Part shown: piece by piece, positions 18,568 to 26,975 of the stretch
Position numbering within the stretch: the stretch's first letter is position 1
Layout of the letters: every line of letters starts with the position of its first letter
Assembly: GCF_014196115.1 (NCBI RefSeq)
Contig: NZ_JACIDB010000009.1
Location: forward strand, 1 to 64,000
Length of the DNA stretch: 64,000 nucleotides
Direction: 5' to 3'
DNA from: Sphingomonas aquatilis
Lineage (GTDB): Bacteria > Pseudomonadota > Alphaproteobacteria > Sphingomonadales > Sphingomonadaceae
Program-made: the position numbers and the translations under genes
The notes under the pieces: generated by a model
The model's input: the letters and a program-made list of their open reading frames with translations, nothing else
Told to the model about the DNA's origin: nothing
Databases searched by the model: none

Positions 18568-18675
18568 TCAGCCGAGCAGCAGGAACGTCACCGCACATAT
18601 CGAAGCCGCCATGCCGCTGGCGCAGCACAGGATCCCAAATCCGCATTGGCACAAGGTCGGTTGATACCGGTCCAT
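18568..18675 (-). CDS. Possible 35-residue cysteine-rich membrane peptide
   Basis: An ATG at 18675 preceded by AGGAG at a spacing of about seven bases opens a 35-codon frame ending in TGA at 18568. Five cysteines lie at residues 9, 11, 17, 18 and 27, and residues 13-35 are mostly small and hydrophobic enough for one membrane span. It occupies the gap between ybdD and the marR gene, which has no other gene. I recognise no family. The ribosome-binding site is the main support; it could be chance. Confidence 0.35.
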   Translation of the reverse strand: MDRYQPTLCQCGFGILCCASGMAASICAVTFLLLG

Positions 18676-18760
18676 AGCACCTCTCCTGTCGATCGCGTCG
18701 TTGCGCGACCAACGGAGGGTAACATGGACCGGATCGGAAGGAAATAGCCCGGATTGTGCG

Positions 18761-19201
18761 TCAGGTAGCCGGCGCTTCCTGCGCGTCGAGCTCGGCGGAC
18801 AGTTTCGCGAACAGCACCGACAGCTGCGCCTGCTCGTCGTCGGTCAGCGCTCCGAACACGCTGCCGATCAGCTCCTGCCGCAGCGGTTCGGTCTCGCCCA
18901 GCACGCGCCCGCCCGCTTCGGTGATCGAGATCTGCTTGACGCGGCGATCGTGCGGATGCGGTCGCCGGACGACGAGGCCGTCGCGCTCCAGCCCGTCGAT
19001 CGCCTCGGTCACCGTGCGCGGCGCCTGATCGAAGAAATCCGCGATGTCCGCCGCGCGGGACGGGCCGCGCCGGTCGAGGAACAGCAGCAATTTCGTGCGT
19101 GCCAGCGACGCACCCTGCTCCGCGAGGCGTTTGTTCATCATCCGATGCATGCGCAGGAACAGGCTGAACAGGTCGGAGGCGAGGTTTTCGGTGCAGGCCA
19201 T
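18761..19201 (-). CDS. MarR-family transcriptional repressor of the efflux operon
   Basis: The 146-residue protein has the MarR fold. A winged helix-turn-helix lies around residues 45-100, with the wing RRPHPHDRRVKQISIT carrying the conserved DxR of the family, and dimerisation helices occupy both ends. It is divergent from emrA-emrB-tolC and so is the likely ligand-responsive repressor of that operon, as EmrR is in enterobacteria. Two palindromes lie in the 77-base gap, one only three bases from its own start codon, so autoregulation is likely. Confidence 0.9.
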   Translation of the reverse strand: MACTENLASDLFSLFLRMHRMMNKRLAEQGASLARTKLLLFLDRRGPSRAADIADFFDQAPRTVTEAIDGLERDGLVVRRPHPHDRRVKQISITEAGGRVLGETEPLRQELIGSVFGALTDDEQAQLSVLFAKLSAELDAQEAPAT

Positions 19202-19203
19202 AT

Positions 19204-19217
19204 ATGAGGACCCTCAT
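19204..19217. promoter_or_regulatory. Palindromic operator 1 (probable MarR site)
   Basis: ATGAGG (19204-19209) and CCTCAT (19212-19217) form a perfect palindrome around AC. It begins three bases from the marR start codon and covers its ribosome-binding region, so bound repressor would block marR expression directly. A related half-site pair lies at 19252-19264. Confidence 0.6.
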
Positions 19218-19251
19218 TAAATGGTCTTGCGCTATGCTGCAAGTGCGAGCA

Positions 19252-19264
19252 TGAGGGCGCCTCA
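19252..19264. promoter_or_regulatory. Palindromic operator 2 (probable MarR site)
   Basis: TGAGG (19252-19256) and CCTCA (19260-19264) are inverted around GCG. They repeat the half-sites of operator 1 with one base more of spacing. The site ends 14 bases before the emrA-like start codon at 19279, the proper place to repress the efflux operon. Confidence 0.55.
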
Positions 19265-19278
19265 CGCAGTCTGAAAAG

Positions 19279-20460
19279 ATGAAGAGCATGGCAGACCACG
19301 AGCAGACGCAGGACGATCATTCCGACTCGCAGGACGATGCAGAAACAGAGAAGCCGTCGCCGCTGAAGAACCCACGGGTGCGGATCATCCTGTTGCTGGT
19401 CCTCGCCGCCGCGGTGATCGGCGGCGTGCTGTGGTATGTCCGCTACCAGAGCGTGGGCAAGTTCATGCAGGCGACCGACGACGCCTATATCCAGGCGGAT
19501 GCGGTCACGATCGCGCCCAAGGTGTCGGGCTATGTCGACCAGGTGTTCGTCGCCGATAATCAGGCGGTTAAGGCCGGGCAGCCGCTGCTGCGCATCGATG
19601 CCCGCGACTATCGCGCCCAGGCCGCGCAGGTCGAGGCTCAAATCGATGTCGCGCGGGCGAATGCGGAGGGCGTGCGCGCCCAGATCCGCGAACAGCAGGC
19701 AGCCATCACCAAGGCGCAGGCCGATCTGACTGCAGCGCGCAGCGATGCCGCCTTCGCCCATGCCGAAGTGGCCCGCTATCAGCCGCTGGCGGCGTCCGGT
19801 GCGGAGACTCGCGAGCGTTTGTCGCAGCTGCAAAACCAGGCGCGCCAGGCCGATTCGCAGGTTGCGGCCGCACAGGCGGCGCTGACCAGCGCCAATCGCC
19901 GCGTGGGCACGCTGCAGGCGCAGGTGCAGCAGGCGCGCGCCCAGGGCGAAGCGAGCCGGGCCCAGCTGACCGCGGCCAACGTCAACCTCGGGGCGACCGT
20001 GCTGCGCGCCAGCATCGACGGCCGCGTCGGCGACAAGACGGTACGCGTCGGCCAGTTCGCGCAGGCCGGCACGCGCCTGATGTCGATCGTCCCCGTCAAG
20101 CAGCTGTACGTCGAGGCGAACTTCAAGGAAACGCAGCTTGGCCTGATGCGGGTCGGCCAGCCGGTGACGCTGGAGGTCGATGCGCTGCCGGGGGTCGAGA
20201 TCAAGGGGCACGTGCAGAGCGTGTCGCCGGGCACGGGCGCGCAATTCTCGCTGCTGCCGCCGCAGAATGCGACGGGCAACTTCACCAAGATCGTCCAGCG
20301 CATCCCCGTCCGCATCGCGATCGATGCCGGCCCCGAAACGCGCGCCCTGCTCGTCCCCGGAATGTCCGCGGACGTGACGGTCGACACGCGCTCGGCCAAG
20401 GGTGCCGTGAAGCGCATCCGCGAAGAGCAGGACCAGCATAACGAACGCCGGGCGCAATGA
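19279..20460 (+). CDS. HlyD/EmrA-type membrane fusion protein
   Basis: This is the periplasmic adaptor of a tripartite drug efflux pump. The 393-residue protein has a cytoplasmic acidic N-terminus, one membrane helix at about 35-55, a biotinyl-lipoyl-like domain (KVSGYVDQVFVADNQAVKAGQPLLRID), a long alpha-helical hairpin rich in Ala and Gln, and a closing beta-barrel region with RASIDGRVGDKTVRVGQF. ATG codons at 19279 and 19288 are both possible starts; the second has a GAAGAG directly before it. The gene overlaps the following EmrB gene by four bases. Confidence 0.93.
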   Translation: MKSMADHEQTQDDHSDSQDDAETEKPSPLKNPRVRIILLLVLAAAVIGGVLWYVRYQSVGKFMQATDDAYIQADAVTIAPKVSGYVDQVFVADNQAVKAGQPLLRIDARDYRAQAAQVEAQIDVARANAEGVRAQIREQQAAITKAQADLTAARSDAAFAHAEVARYQPLAASGAETRERLSQLQNQARQADSQVAAAQAALTSANRRVGTLQAQVQQARAQGEASRAQLTAANVNLGATVLRASIDGRVGDKTVRVGQFAQAGTRLMSIVPVKQLYVEANFKETQLGLMRVGQPVTLEVDALPGVEIKGHVQSVSPGTGAQFSLLPPQNATGNFTKIVQRIPVRIAIDAGPETRALLVPGMSADVTVDTRSAKGAVKRIREEQDQHNERRAQ

Positions 20461-22037
20461 GCAGCGCGGCGCTCCCCGCCGACACGGCGCCGCCAAAGCG
20501 GGACGCCGACGCGCCGCCGGAGCGGGCCGACCTCGGCGCGTGGCTGGCGGTGGCGGCGGGCAGCCTCGGCGCGCTGATGGCGACGCTCGACATCTCGATC
20601 GTCAATTCGGCGCTCCCCGTCATCCAGGGCGAGATCGGTGCGAGCGGGACCGAGGGCACGTGGATCGCCACATCCTACCTCGTCGCCGAGATCATCATCA
20701 TTCCGCTTGCCGCCTGGCTAGAGCGGGTGCTGGGCTTGCGCACCTTCCTGCTGATCGCCTCGATCCTGTTCACCGGCTTTTCGGTGGTGTGCGGCCTGTC
20801 GACGTCGCTCGGCATGATGATCGTCGGCCGCGCCGGGCAAGGCATCACCGGTGGCGCGCTAGTCCCCACCGCAATGACGATCATCGCGACGCGCCTACCG
20901 CGTTCACAGCAGCCGATCGGCACCGCCTTGTTCGGCGTCACTGCCATTTTGGGGCCCGTGCTCGGGCCGTTGATCGGCGGCTATCTGACGGAAAATGTCA
21001 GCTGGCATTACGCCTTCTTCCTCAACGTGCCGGTCGGCGCGGTGCTGCTCCTGCTGCTGCTCGTCGGCCTGCCGCACCAGAAGGCACATCTGGAGGAGCT
21101 GAAGAAGGCCGACTGGCTCGGTATCGCCGGCTTGGCGCTCGGGCTCGGCGGCCTCACGGTCGTGCTGGAAGAGGGGCAGCGCGAACAATGGTTTCAGTCG
21201 GCGCTCATCATCAAGCTGACCGCGCTGACGGTGCTCGGCCTCGTCATGCTGATTGCAGGCCAATTCGTCGCCAAGAACCCGGTAATCAAGCTGCGCCTGT
21301 TGCTGGACCGCCAGTTCGGCAGCGTCGTGACGATGGGCCTGGTGCTCGGCATGATGCTGTACGGCAGCAGCTACGTGATCCCGCAATTCCTCGCGGCGAT
21401 CGCGGATTATAACGCGCTGCAATCGGGCAAGGTCGTGCTGCTCAGCGGCATCCCCAGCCTGCTAATGATGCCGCTGGTGCCGATCATGATCCGGCGTCTC
21501 GACATCCGGCTAGCGGTGGCGTCGGGCCTGCTGCTGATGGCGATGAGCTGTCACCTCGACACGACGCTGACGGCGGACTCGGTGGGCAGCGCCTTCACCG
21601 ATTCCCAGCTGTTGCGCGGTGTCGGCACGGTGCTGGGCTTCGTGTTCCTCAACCAGGCGGCGATCGCGTCGGTCAAACCATCGGAGGCAGGCGATGCCGC
21701 GGGGCTGTTCAGCGCAGCGCGCAACATCGGCGGGTCGTTTGCGCTCGCCGGCATCGCGACGTTGCAGGATCAGCGCAGCTACCTGCATGCGCGCCGGATC
21801 GACGAAACGCTGAACGCTAACTCGATCGACCTGCAATCCTACCTTGCCGCCACCGGGCGGGCGCTGGGCGATCCCGCCGCGGCGCTCAGGGCGCTTGGCG
21901 GCACGATCCAGCGCGAGGCGCTGGTGATGACGTATAATGATCTGTTCTGGCTGCTGTCGGTCGGCATCTGCTGTGTCGTGCCGCTGGTCCTGTTCCTGCG
22001 CCCCCTGCCGCAAGGCAAGATGGCGGCGATGCATTGA
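20457..22037 (+). CDS. DHA2-family efflux permease (EmrB type)
   Basis: The 526-residue inner-membrane protein is a 14-helix drug:H+ antiporter of the major facilitator superfamily. Helix 1 contains LDISIVNSALPVIQGEIGAS, and motif C appears as GVTAILGPVLGPLIGGYL, diagnostic of the antiporter branch. It would expel hydrophobic toxic compounds through the EmrA-like adaptor and the outer membrane channel encoded next. Start and stop overlap both neighbours. Preferred substrates cannot be read from the sequence. Confidence 0.94.
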   Translation: MSSAALPADTAPPKRDADAPPERADLGAWLAVAAGSLGALMATLDISIVNSALPVIQGEIGASGTEGTWIATSYLVAEIIIIPLAAWLERVLGLRTFLLIASILFTGFSVVCGLSTSLGMMIVGRAGQGITGGALVPTAMTIIATRLPRSQQPIGTALFGVTAILGPVLGPLIGGYLTENVSWHYAFFLNVPVGAVLLLLLLVGLPHQKAHLEELKKADWLGIAGLALGLGGLTVVLEEGQREQWFQSALIIKLTALTVLGLVMLIAGQFVAKNPVIKLRLLLDRQFGSVVTMGLVLGMMLYGSSYVIPQFLAAIADYNALQSGKVVLLSGIPSLLMMPLVPIMIRRLDIRLAVASGLLLMAMSCHLDTTLTADSVGSAFTDSQLLRGVGTVLGFVFLNQAAIASVKPSEAGDAAGLFSAARNIGGSFALAGIATLQDQRSYLHARRIDETLNANSIDLQSYLAATGRALGDPAAALRALGGTIQREALVMTYNDLFWLLSVGICCVVPLVLFLRPLPQGKMAAMH

Positions 22038-22045
22038 GGCGATTG

Positions 22046-23488
22046 ATGCGTACCCTCCCCCTTCTCGTCCCGGCGCTACTGCTTGGCGCCTGCACCGTCG
22101 GTCCCAATTATGCAGGCCCGCCGAAGACGCTCGCCGATGCGACCGGCACCACCGGCTTCAAGCGGGCGGGGCCTGCCACCACCACCGCGGCGCCGGCCGT
22201 TGCCGATTGGTGGACGCAGCTGAACGACCCCACGCTGACCGCGCTCGAGCAACAGGCGCTGGCGGGCAATCCCACTATCGCAGTGGCGGAAGCGCGGCTG
22301 CGTCAGGCCCGCGCAGGGCTGCGGCTGCAACGCGCCAATCAGGCACCCAGCGCGAACGCCTCGGCCGTCTATGCGCATGCCCGTATCCCCGGCATCGACC
22401 TGACGGGTAAGGGCGATACCGGCGCGAGTGCGGTCGATCTGTACAATCTCGGCTTCGATGCGAGTTGGGAGGTCGATCTGTTCGGCGGCCAGCGCCGACA
22501 GGTCGAAGCGGCCCGTGCGCAGGCGCAAGCGGCGGAGGCCAATGTCGCCGATGCGCAGGTCAGCCTGACCGCCGATGTCGCCAACGCCTATGTCGCGCTG
22601 CGCGATCGGCAGCAGCGGATCGCTTTGTCGCGCCGTTCGGCCGAGATGCAGCAGCGCATGCTCGACCTCACCCGCCAGCGGTTCGATCAGGGCGCCGCCT
22701 CCGCGCTCGACGTGGAGCGGCTGACCGGGCAGCTCGAGGCGACCAATGGGCAGATCGTGCCATTGCAGGCCGAACTCGAAAGCTATCTCAACGCGCTGGC
22801 CGTGCTGACGGGGCGGGAACCGGGCGCGCTCGATGCCCAGCTGACGGCGTCCGCACCGGTGCCGCTGCCGCCCGCGTCGGTGGCGGTCGGCGATCCCGCC
22901 GCGCTGCTGCAACGCCGCCCCGATATCCGCGCCGCCGAACGCCAGCTCGCGCAGCGTACGGCGCAGGTCGGCATCGCCGATGCCGCGCGCTTTCCCCGGC
23001 TCAACATTCTGGGCCTCATCGGCCTCGGCGGCACGCGCCTGTCGGACATTAGCCCGGACAAGCTGCTCGGCATAGCCGCACCGATGCTGCAATGGAATTT
23101 CCTCGATTTCGGCCGCGGCCGGGCGCGTGTCGATCAGGCCAAGGGCCAGCGGGACGAGGCGGAGGCGCAGTATCGGGGCGCGGTGCTCGGGGCGCTGCGC
23201 GACGCGGAGGATTCGCTGTCACGCTTCGGCCGCCGTCGCGAAACGGTGGCGAGCCTGATGCGGAGCAAGGCCAGCGCCGATCGCGCGGCGGGGCTGATGC
23301 AGCAGCGGTTCCGGGCCGGCACCGCGACGCTGATCGACACGCTGGATGCGGAACGCCAGCGCGTCGCGGCAGAGCAGAATCTGTCGGCGGGCGTTGCGGC
23401 GCTCACCGGCGATTACGTCTCGCTGCAAAAGGCGCTGGGCCTCGGCTGGGCGCCGGTGCCGCCGGTCGAAAGCCGGTCCGCGCGATAA
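22046..23488 (+). CDS. Outer membrane efflux lipoprotein (NodT/OprM family)
   Basis: The 480-residue protein begins with a lipoprotein signal, lipobox LLGAC at residues 12-16, followed by VGPNY, a hallmark of NodT-type channels. Two repeats of the outer membrane efflux domain follow, with the usual Ala/Gln/Arg-rich coiled helices and DVANAYVALRDRQQR. It completes the tripartite pump as the TolC-like duct. The ATG at 22046 is preferred over TTG at 22034 because GAGG lies six bases before it and the signal peptide starts there. Confidence 0.93.
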   Translation: MRTLPLLVPALLLGACTVGPNYAGPPKTLADATGTTGFKRAGPATTTAAPAVADWWTQLNDPTLTALEQQALAGNPTIAVAEARLRQARAGLRLQRANQAPSANASAVYAHARIPGIDLTGKGDTGASAVDLYNLGFDASWEVDLFGGQRRQVEAARAQAQAAEANVADAQVSLTADVANAYVALRDRQQRIALSRRSAEMQQRMLDLTRQRFDQGAASALDVERLTGQLEATNGQIVPLQAELESYLNALAVLTGREPGALDAQLTASAPVPLPPASVAVGDPAALLQRRPDIRAAERQLAQRTAQVGIADAARFPRLNILGLIGLGGTRLSDISPDKLLGIAAPMLQWNFLDFGRGRARVDQAKGQRDEAEAQYRGAVLGALRDAEDSLSRFGRRRETVASLMRSKASADRAAGLMQQRFRAGTATLIDTLDAERQRVAAEQNLSAGVAALTGDYVSLQKALGLGWAPVPPVESRSAR

Positions 23489-23506
23489 CTGCGGCCCCGG
23501 CCGGCG

Positions 23507-24856
23507 TTACCCGATGACCAGCGACACCGCGCTGCCCGTGTCGGCGAAGCGGAGGTCGAAGCCGTGCAGGTCGGCGATCGCCTTGACGAGGCTGAGCCCT
23601 AGCCCAGCGCCGCCGCCATCGGACCGGGCGCGATAGAAGCGCTGGGTCACCAAGGCGCGATCGGGAGCTGGTATGCCCTCGCCATCGTCCGCAACGGTGA
23701 CGACCGCGCCCTCGCCCACTGGCCCCACCGAAACGTGGACCGTCCCGCCCGCCGGGCCGAATTTCATCGCATTGTCGATCAGATTGGCGATCGCCTCCAT
23801 CAGTAGGCTGGCGTCGCCCTCGACCGGCGGCACCGGTGCGATCGAGCAAAGCAGCGTCAGGCCACGATCCTCCGCGGCGGGGCGATACAGGTCGCAGGCA
23901 TCATCGACCAGACGTGCGAGGTCGACCGGCGCGAAGCGGCTGCGGCGGGCATGGTCCTCCATCTCGCGGAGGCGCAGCAGCGCGCTGACGATACCGAGCA
24001 GCGTATCGATCTCGGCGAGCGCCTGATCCGCCACGGCAGCGAACGCCGCGGGATCGGCGGCATCGCGCAACCCCCGATCGATCCGGGCGCGCAGGCGCGT
24101 GAGGGGGGTGCGCATCTGGTGCGCGATGTCGTCGCCGATCCCGCGCACGTCGCCAACCAACTGCTGGAGCCGGTCCAGCATCGTGTTGATATGCGCGCAC
24201 AATAGCCCGAAACTGTCGGGATAGGGCGCCACGGGCAGCCGCTGTTCCAAATCCCCCGACACGATCTGCTGCGTTAGGCGGCGGACGGTATCCACCTGCC
24301 GCGCGGCGCGGCGCCCGGCGACGAAGCCGAAGGCGACCGCGAGCAGCACGCCGGGCACCAACCCCAGCAGCAAGGACTGCCAGATCAGCTGCAGCGCCTC
24401 TTCGGTATCGTCGAGGTCGATACCGGTCAGCAACCGCGTGCCATCGGGCATGGGACAGACCATGACGCGCGCTTCGTCGCTGCGCTTGCCGGGCAATTCC
24501 GTCGGCGCAAGGTCGGCGATGAACGATTGCCCCTTCGGCGGCGCGGTCGGAAGGCGCGCGATATTCCCCGCGATCAGGCGCCCGCGTGCATCGAACAGCC
24601 CCAGGAACCGATCGCGATGAATGTCGCGCGTCAGCTTTTCGCGCAATTCCTCGGGCCGCTCCTCCGCCGGGGTCAAGGCGAAGAAGGCGCAATCCTCGCC
24701 CAGCGCGTGTTCGATCGCGCGTCGGTGGCTGCCGTTGGCGAGCATCCAGAAAGCGGCGGTCATCACCAGCGACTGGACGACCAGCATCGCCGCCAGCGCC
24801 CCGCCCCAGCGCCACGTCGATCGGGTCCGCGGATCAAAGCGGCGCGTCAAGCACAT
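23507..24856 (-). CDS. Membrane sensor histidine kinase
   Basis: The 449-residue protein has a first membrane helix at about 19-40, a periplasmic sensing segment of about 120 residues, a second helix at about 160-180, a HAMP linker, a HisKA domain with the phosphorylated H246 in the box DIAHQMRTPLTRL, and an ATPase domain with NLIDNAMKF (N box) and DDGEGIP (G1 box). It overlaps the upstream response regulator gene by 23 bases, so the pair is one operon. Divergent orientation from a heavy-metal efflux pair suggests metal sensing, but the periplasmic segment shows no obvious metal ligand cluster. Confidence 0.93.
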   Translation of the reverse strand: MCLTRRFDPRTRSTWRWGGALAAMLVVQSLVMTAAFWMLANGSHRRAIEHALGEDCAFFALTPAEERPEELREKLTRDIHRDRFLGLFDARGRLIAGNIARLPTAPPKGQSFIADLAPTELPGKRSDEARVMVCPMPDGTRLLTGIDLDDTEEALQLIWQSLLLGLVPGVLLAVAFGFVAGRRAARQVDTVRRLTQQIVSGDLEQRLPVAPYPDSFGLLCAHINTMLDRLQQLVGDVRGIGDDIAHQMRTPLTRLRARIDRGLRDAADPAAFAAVADQALAEIDTLLGIVSALLRLREMEDHARRSRFAPVDLARLVDDACDLYRPAAEDRGLTLLCSIAPVPPVEGDASLLMEAIANLIDNAMKFGPAGGTVHVSVGPVGEGAVVTVADDGEGIPAPDRALVTQRFYRARSDGGGAGLGLSLVKAIADLHGFDLRFADTGSAVSLVIG

Positions 24857-25511
24857 ACCCCTGGCCGCGCACGTTGCGGATCATCGGTGTCTCGCCCTCG
24901 CCATCGATCTTGCGGCGCAGGCGACCGAGGTGGACATCGACGACATTGGTATCGGGTTCGAAGCTATAGCCCCAGACGTCGCGCAACAGCATCGCGCGGG
25001 TCACGATCTGTCCGGCGCGGCGAACCATATAGTCGAGCAGCTTGAGTTCGCGCGGCAGCAAACCCAGCGGGCGTCCGGCACGCGTTGCGGTGCCAGCCAG
25101 CAGGTCCAGTTCCAGCGGCCCGGCGATCAGCCGCGTCGCGCGCGTATCGTTGGGCCGGCGCAGCAGCGCCTCGACCCGCGCGACCAGTTCGACCAGCGCG
25201 AAGGGCTTGGGCAGATAATCGTCGCCGCCCGCGCGCAGGCCGCGCACCCGGTCGTCCAGGCTGCCTAGCGCGCTCAATACCAGCGCAGGCGTGCGCTGGC
25301 CGTTTCGTCGCAGGTCGGACAGCAGCTCCAGCCCCTCGCCATCGGGCAGCTGGCGATCAAGGATCAACAGGTCGAAGGGTTCGCCGGCCGATAACGCCCG
25401 TGCCGGTTCCAGCGCGGCGACGCGCGTGACGTCATGGCCGCTCGACGTCAGCTCGAGGCCGATCTCGTCGGGGGTGCCGTCGTCGTCTTCGATAAGCAGG
25501 ATGCGCGCCAT
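24834..25511 (-). CDS. OmpR-family response regulator
   Basis: The 225-residue regulator has a receiver domain with acidic residues near 8-10, the phosphorylation site D52 in LILDRQLPDG, a conserved lysine in YLPKPFAL, and a C-terminal winged helix with RELKLLDYMVRRAGQIVTR and DVHLGRLRRKID. It would bind DNA as a dimer when phosphorylated by the kinase encoded next. Its likely targets are its own promoter and the CzcC-like operon that starts 213 bases away in the opposite direction. Confidence 0.94.
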   Translation of the reverse strand: MARILLIEDDDGTPDEIGLELTSSGHDVTRVAALEPARALSAGEPFDLLILDRQLPDGEGLELLSDLRRNGQRTPALVLSALGSLDDRVRGLRAGGDDYLPKPFALVELVARVEALLRRPNDTRATRLIAGPLELDLLAGTATRAGRPLGLLPRELKLLDYMVRRAGQIVTRAMLLRDVWGYSFEPDTNVVDVHLGRLRRKIDGEGETPMIRNVRGQGYVLDAPL

Positions 25512-25724
25512 GACCGGTCTGATCGCCGGGCGGCTGGGTCGGGGTCAACTGAATAGCAATTTAGGTTTGATCTGCGTGCGCGTCGTTGACGGCTCCTCAC
25601 GCTTCGGCCGGGGACACGGACATTCTGCCAGACGGTGATCGGTCCCTGAAAATAAACCCTGATTTAGTCGACACCTGGCCGCGCCGATGCCTACCAGCCG
25701 GGCAACAGGAATCCGGAGTTTGCG

Positions 25725-26975
25725 ATGCGGACAGTTGCGTGCGTCTGTCTGATGGTTGCGGCGTCGCCCGCGGCGGCCCAGTCCACTGCGCTATCGCTCG
25801 ATGCGCTGGCGCAGGACGTCGTCACCCACAATCCCGAACGGCAATTCTACCAGCGGCAGATCGAGACGGCGGGCGTCGAGCGCGATGCGGCCGGGCGCTG
25901 GGCCGATCCCGAGGCGGTGGTGGAATTCGGCCAGCGTCGCGCACAGGACGTCACCAGCGGCGCCGTCACCGGCGAAGGGCTGACCTACGCCGTGTCGGTC
26001 GTCCAACCGATCGAGTTCGGCGGGCGCATCGCGCTGCGCCGGGCGATCGCCGATCGGCAGGTAGCGCTGGCACGGATCGGGTTGCAGCAGTTCGACGCGA
26101 CGCTCGCCGCGCGTGCCCGCTCGCTGGGCTATGGATTGTTCGCCGCGGACGAAAAGGCCGCTGCGGCGCGCGAGGTTGCCCGGCGGATGCGCACGCTGGC
26201 GAAGGTCATCGTCTCGCGCGATCCGGCTGGGCCGTCGCCGCAGCTGGAGGCCGCATCACTGGTGGCGAGCGCGATCGGCGCGGAGCGCACCGCCGCGACG
26301 GCCGATGCCGAGGCAAATTCGATCCTCTACGAACTCAACCAGCTGCGCGGCGCACCCTTCGCCGCCCGCATCCGCATCGTCCGCCCCGATATGACGCTGC
26401 CGGCCCTGCCCTCCGGTCAGGTGCTCGCGAACCGCGCGTCGGAGAACAATTTCGAGCTGAAGGCGCTGCGGGCGCAATTCGAGCAGCAGGGGCTGCGAGT
26501 CGATCTGGCGAAGAAGGCGCGTATTCCGACCGTCAGCGTCGGCCCCTATTACGATCGGGCCCGATCCGACATCCGCGAAACCAATTACGGCGTCCGCCTG
26601 TCGACCAGTATTCCGCTGTGGAACCGGCAGGCGGGCGAGGTCGCGGTCGAACAGGGTCGGCAAGCGCAGGCTAATGCCACACTGATCAATGCCGAGCGGC
26701 GGATCGCGCGCGACGTCTTCGATCAGGCGGCGCAATATGCGGCGAAGCGTGAGGCGCTGGCGCAATGGGATGGCGAAACGCCCAAGCGCTTTGCTCAGGC
26801 GGCGGTCGATGCCGATCGCAACTACCGGTTGGGCGCCATCCCGCTGACCACCTACACCCAGATGCAGCAAAGCTATGTCGAGGCGGTCAACGCGATGCTC
26901 GACACCCGGCGCGAGGCCTTGGAGGCTTTGCTGCAACTGCGCGCGCTCAACGGCGGGGAACCGCTGGCGCGATGA
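25725..26975 (+). CDS. CzcC/TolC-family outer membrane efflux protein
   Basis: The 416-residue protein has a signal peptide ending near residue 19 (AAAQ) without a lipobox. The body consists of two outer membrane efflux repeats, with the QPIEFGGRIALRRAIADRQ segment and LSTSIPLWNRQAGEV typical of the CzcC branch of heavy-metal efflux channels. Its stop overlaps the start of the RND pump gene as ATGA. The periplasmic adaptor gene that normally lies between or beside these two is missing. GGAG upstream of the ATG at 25725 supports the start. Confidence 0.9.
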   Translation: MRTVACVCLMVAASPAAAQSTALSLDALAQDVVTHNPERQFYQRQIETAGVERDAAGRWADPEAVVEFGQRRAQDVTSGAVTGEGLTYAVSVVQPIEFGGRIALRRAIADRQVALARIGLQQFDATLAARARSLGYGLFAADEKAAAAREVARRMRTLAKVIVSRDPAGPSPQLEAASLVASAIGAERTAATADAEANSILYELNQLRGAPFAARIRIVRPDMTLPALPSGQVLANRASENNFELKALRAQFEQQGLRVDLAKKARIPTVSVGPYYDRARSDIRETNYGVRLSTSIPLWNRQAGEVAVEQGRQAQANATLINAERRIARDVFDQAAQYAAKREALAQWDGETPKRFAQAAVDADRNYRLGAIPLTTYTQMQQSYVEAVNAMLDTRREALEALLQLRALNGGEPLAR

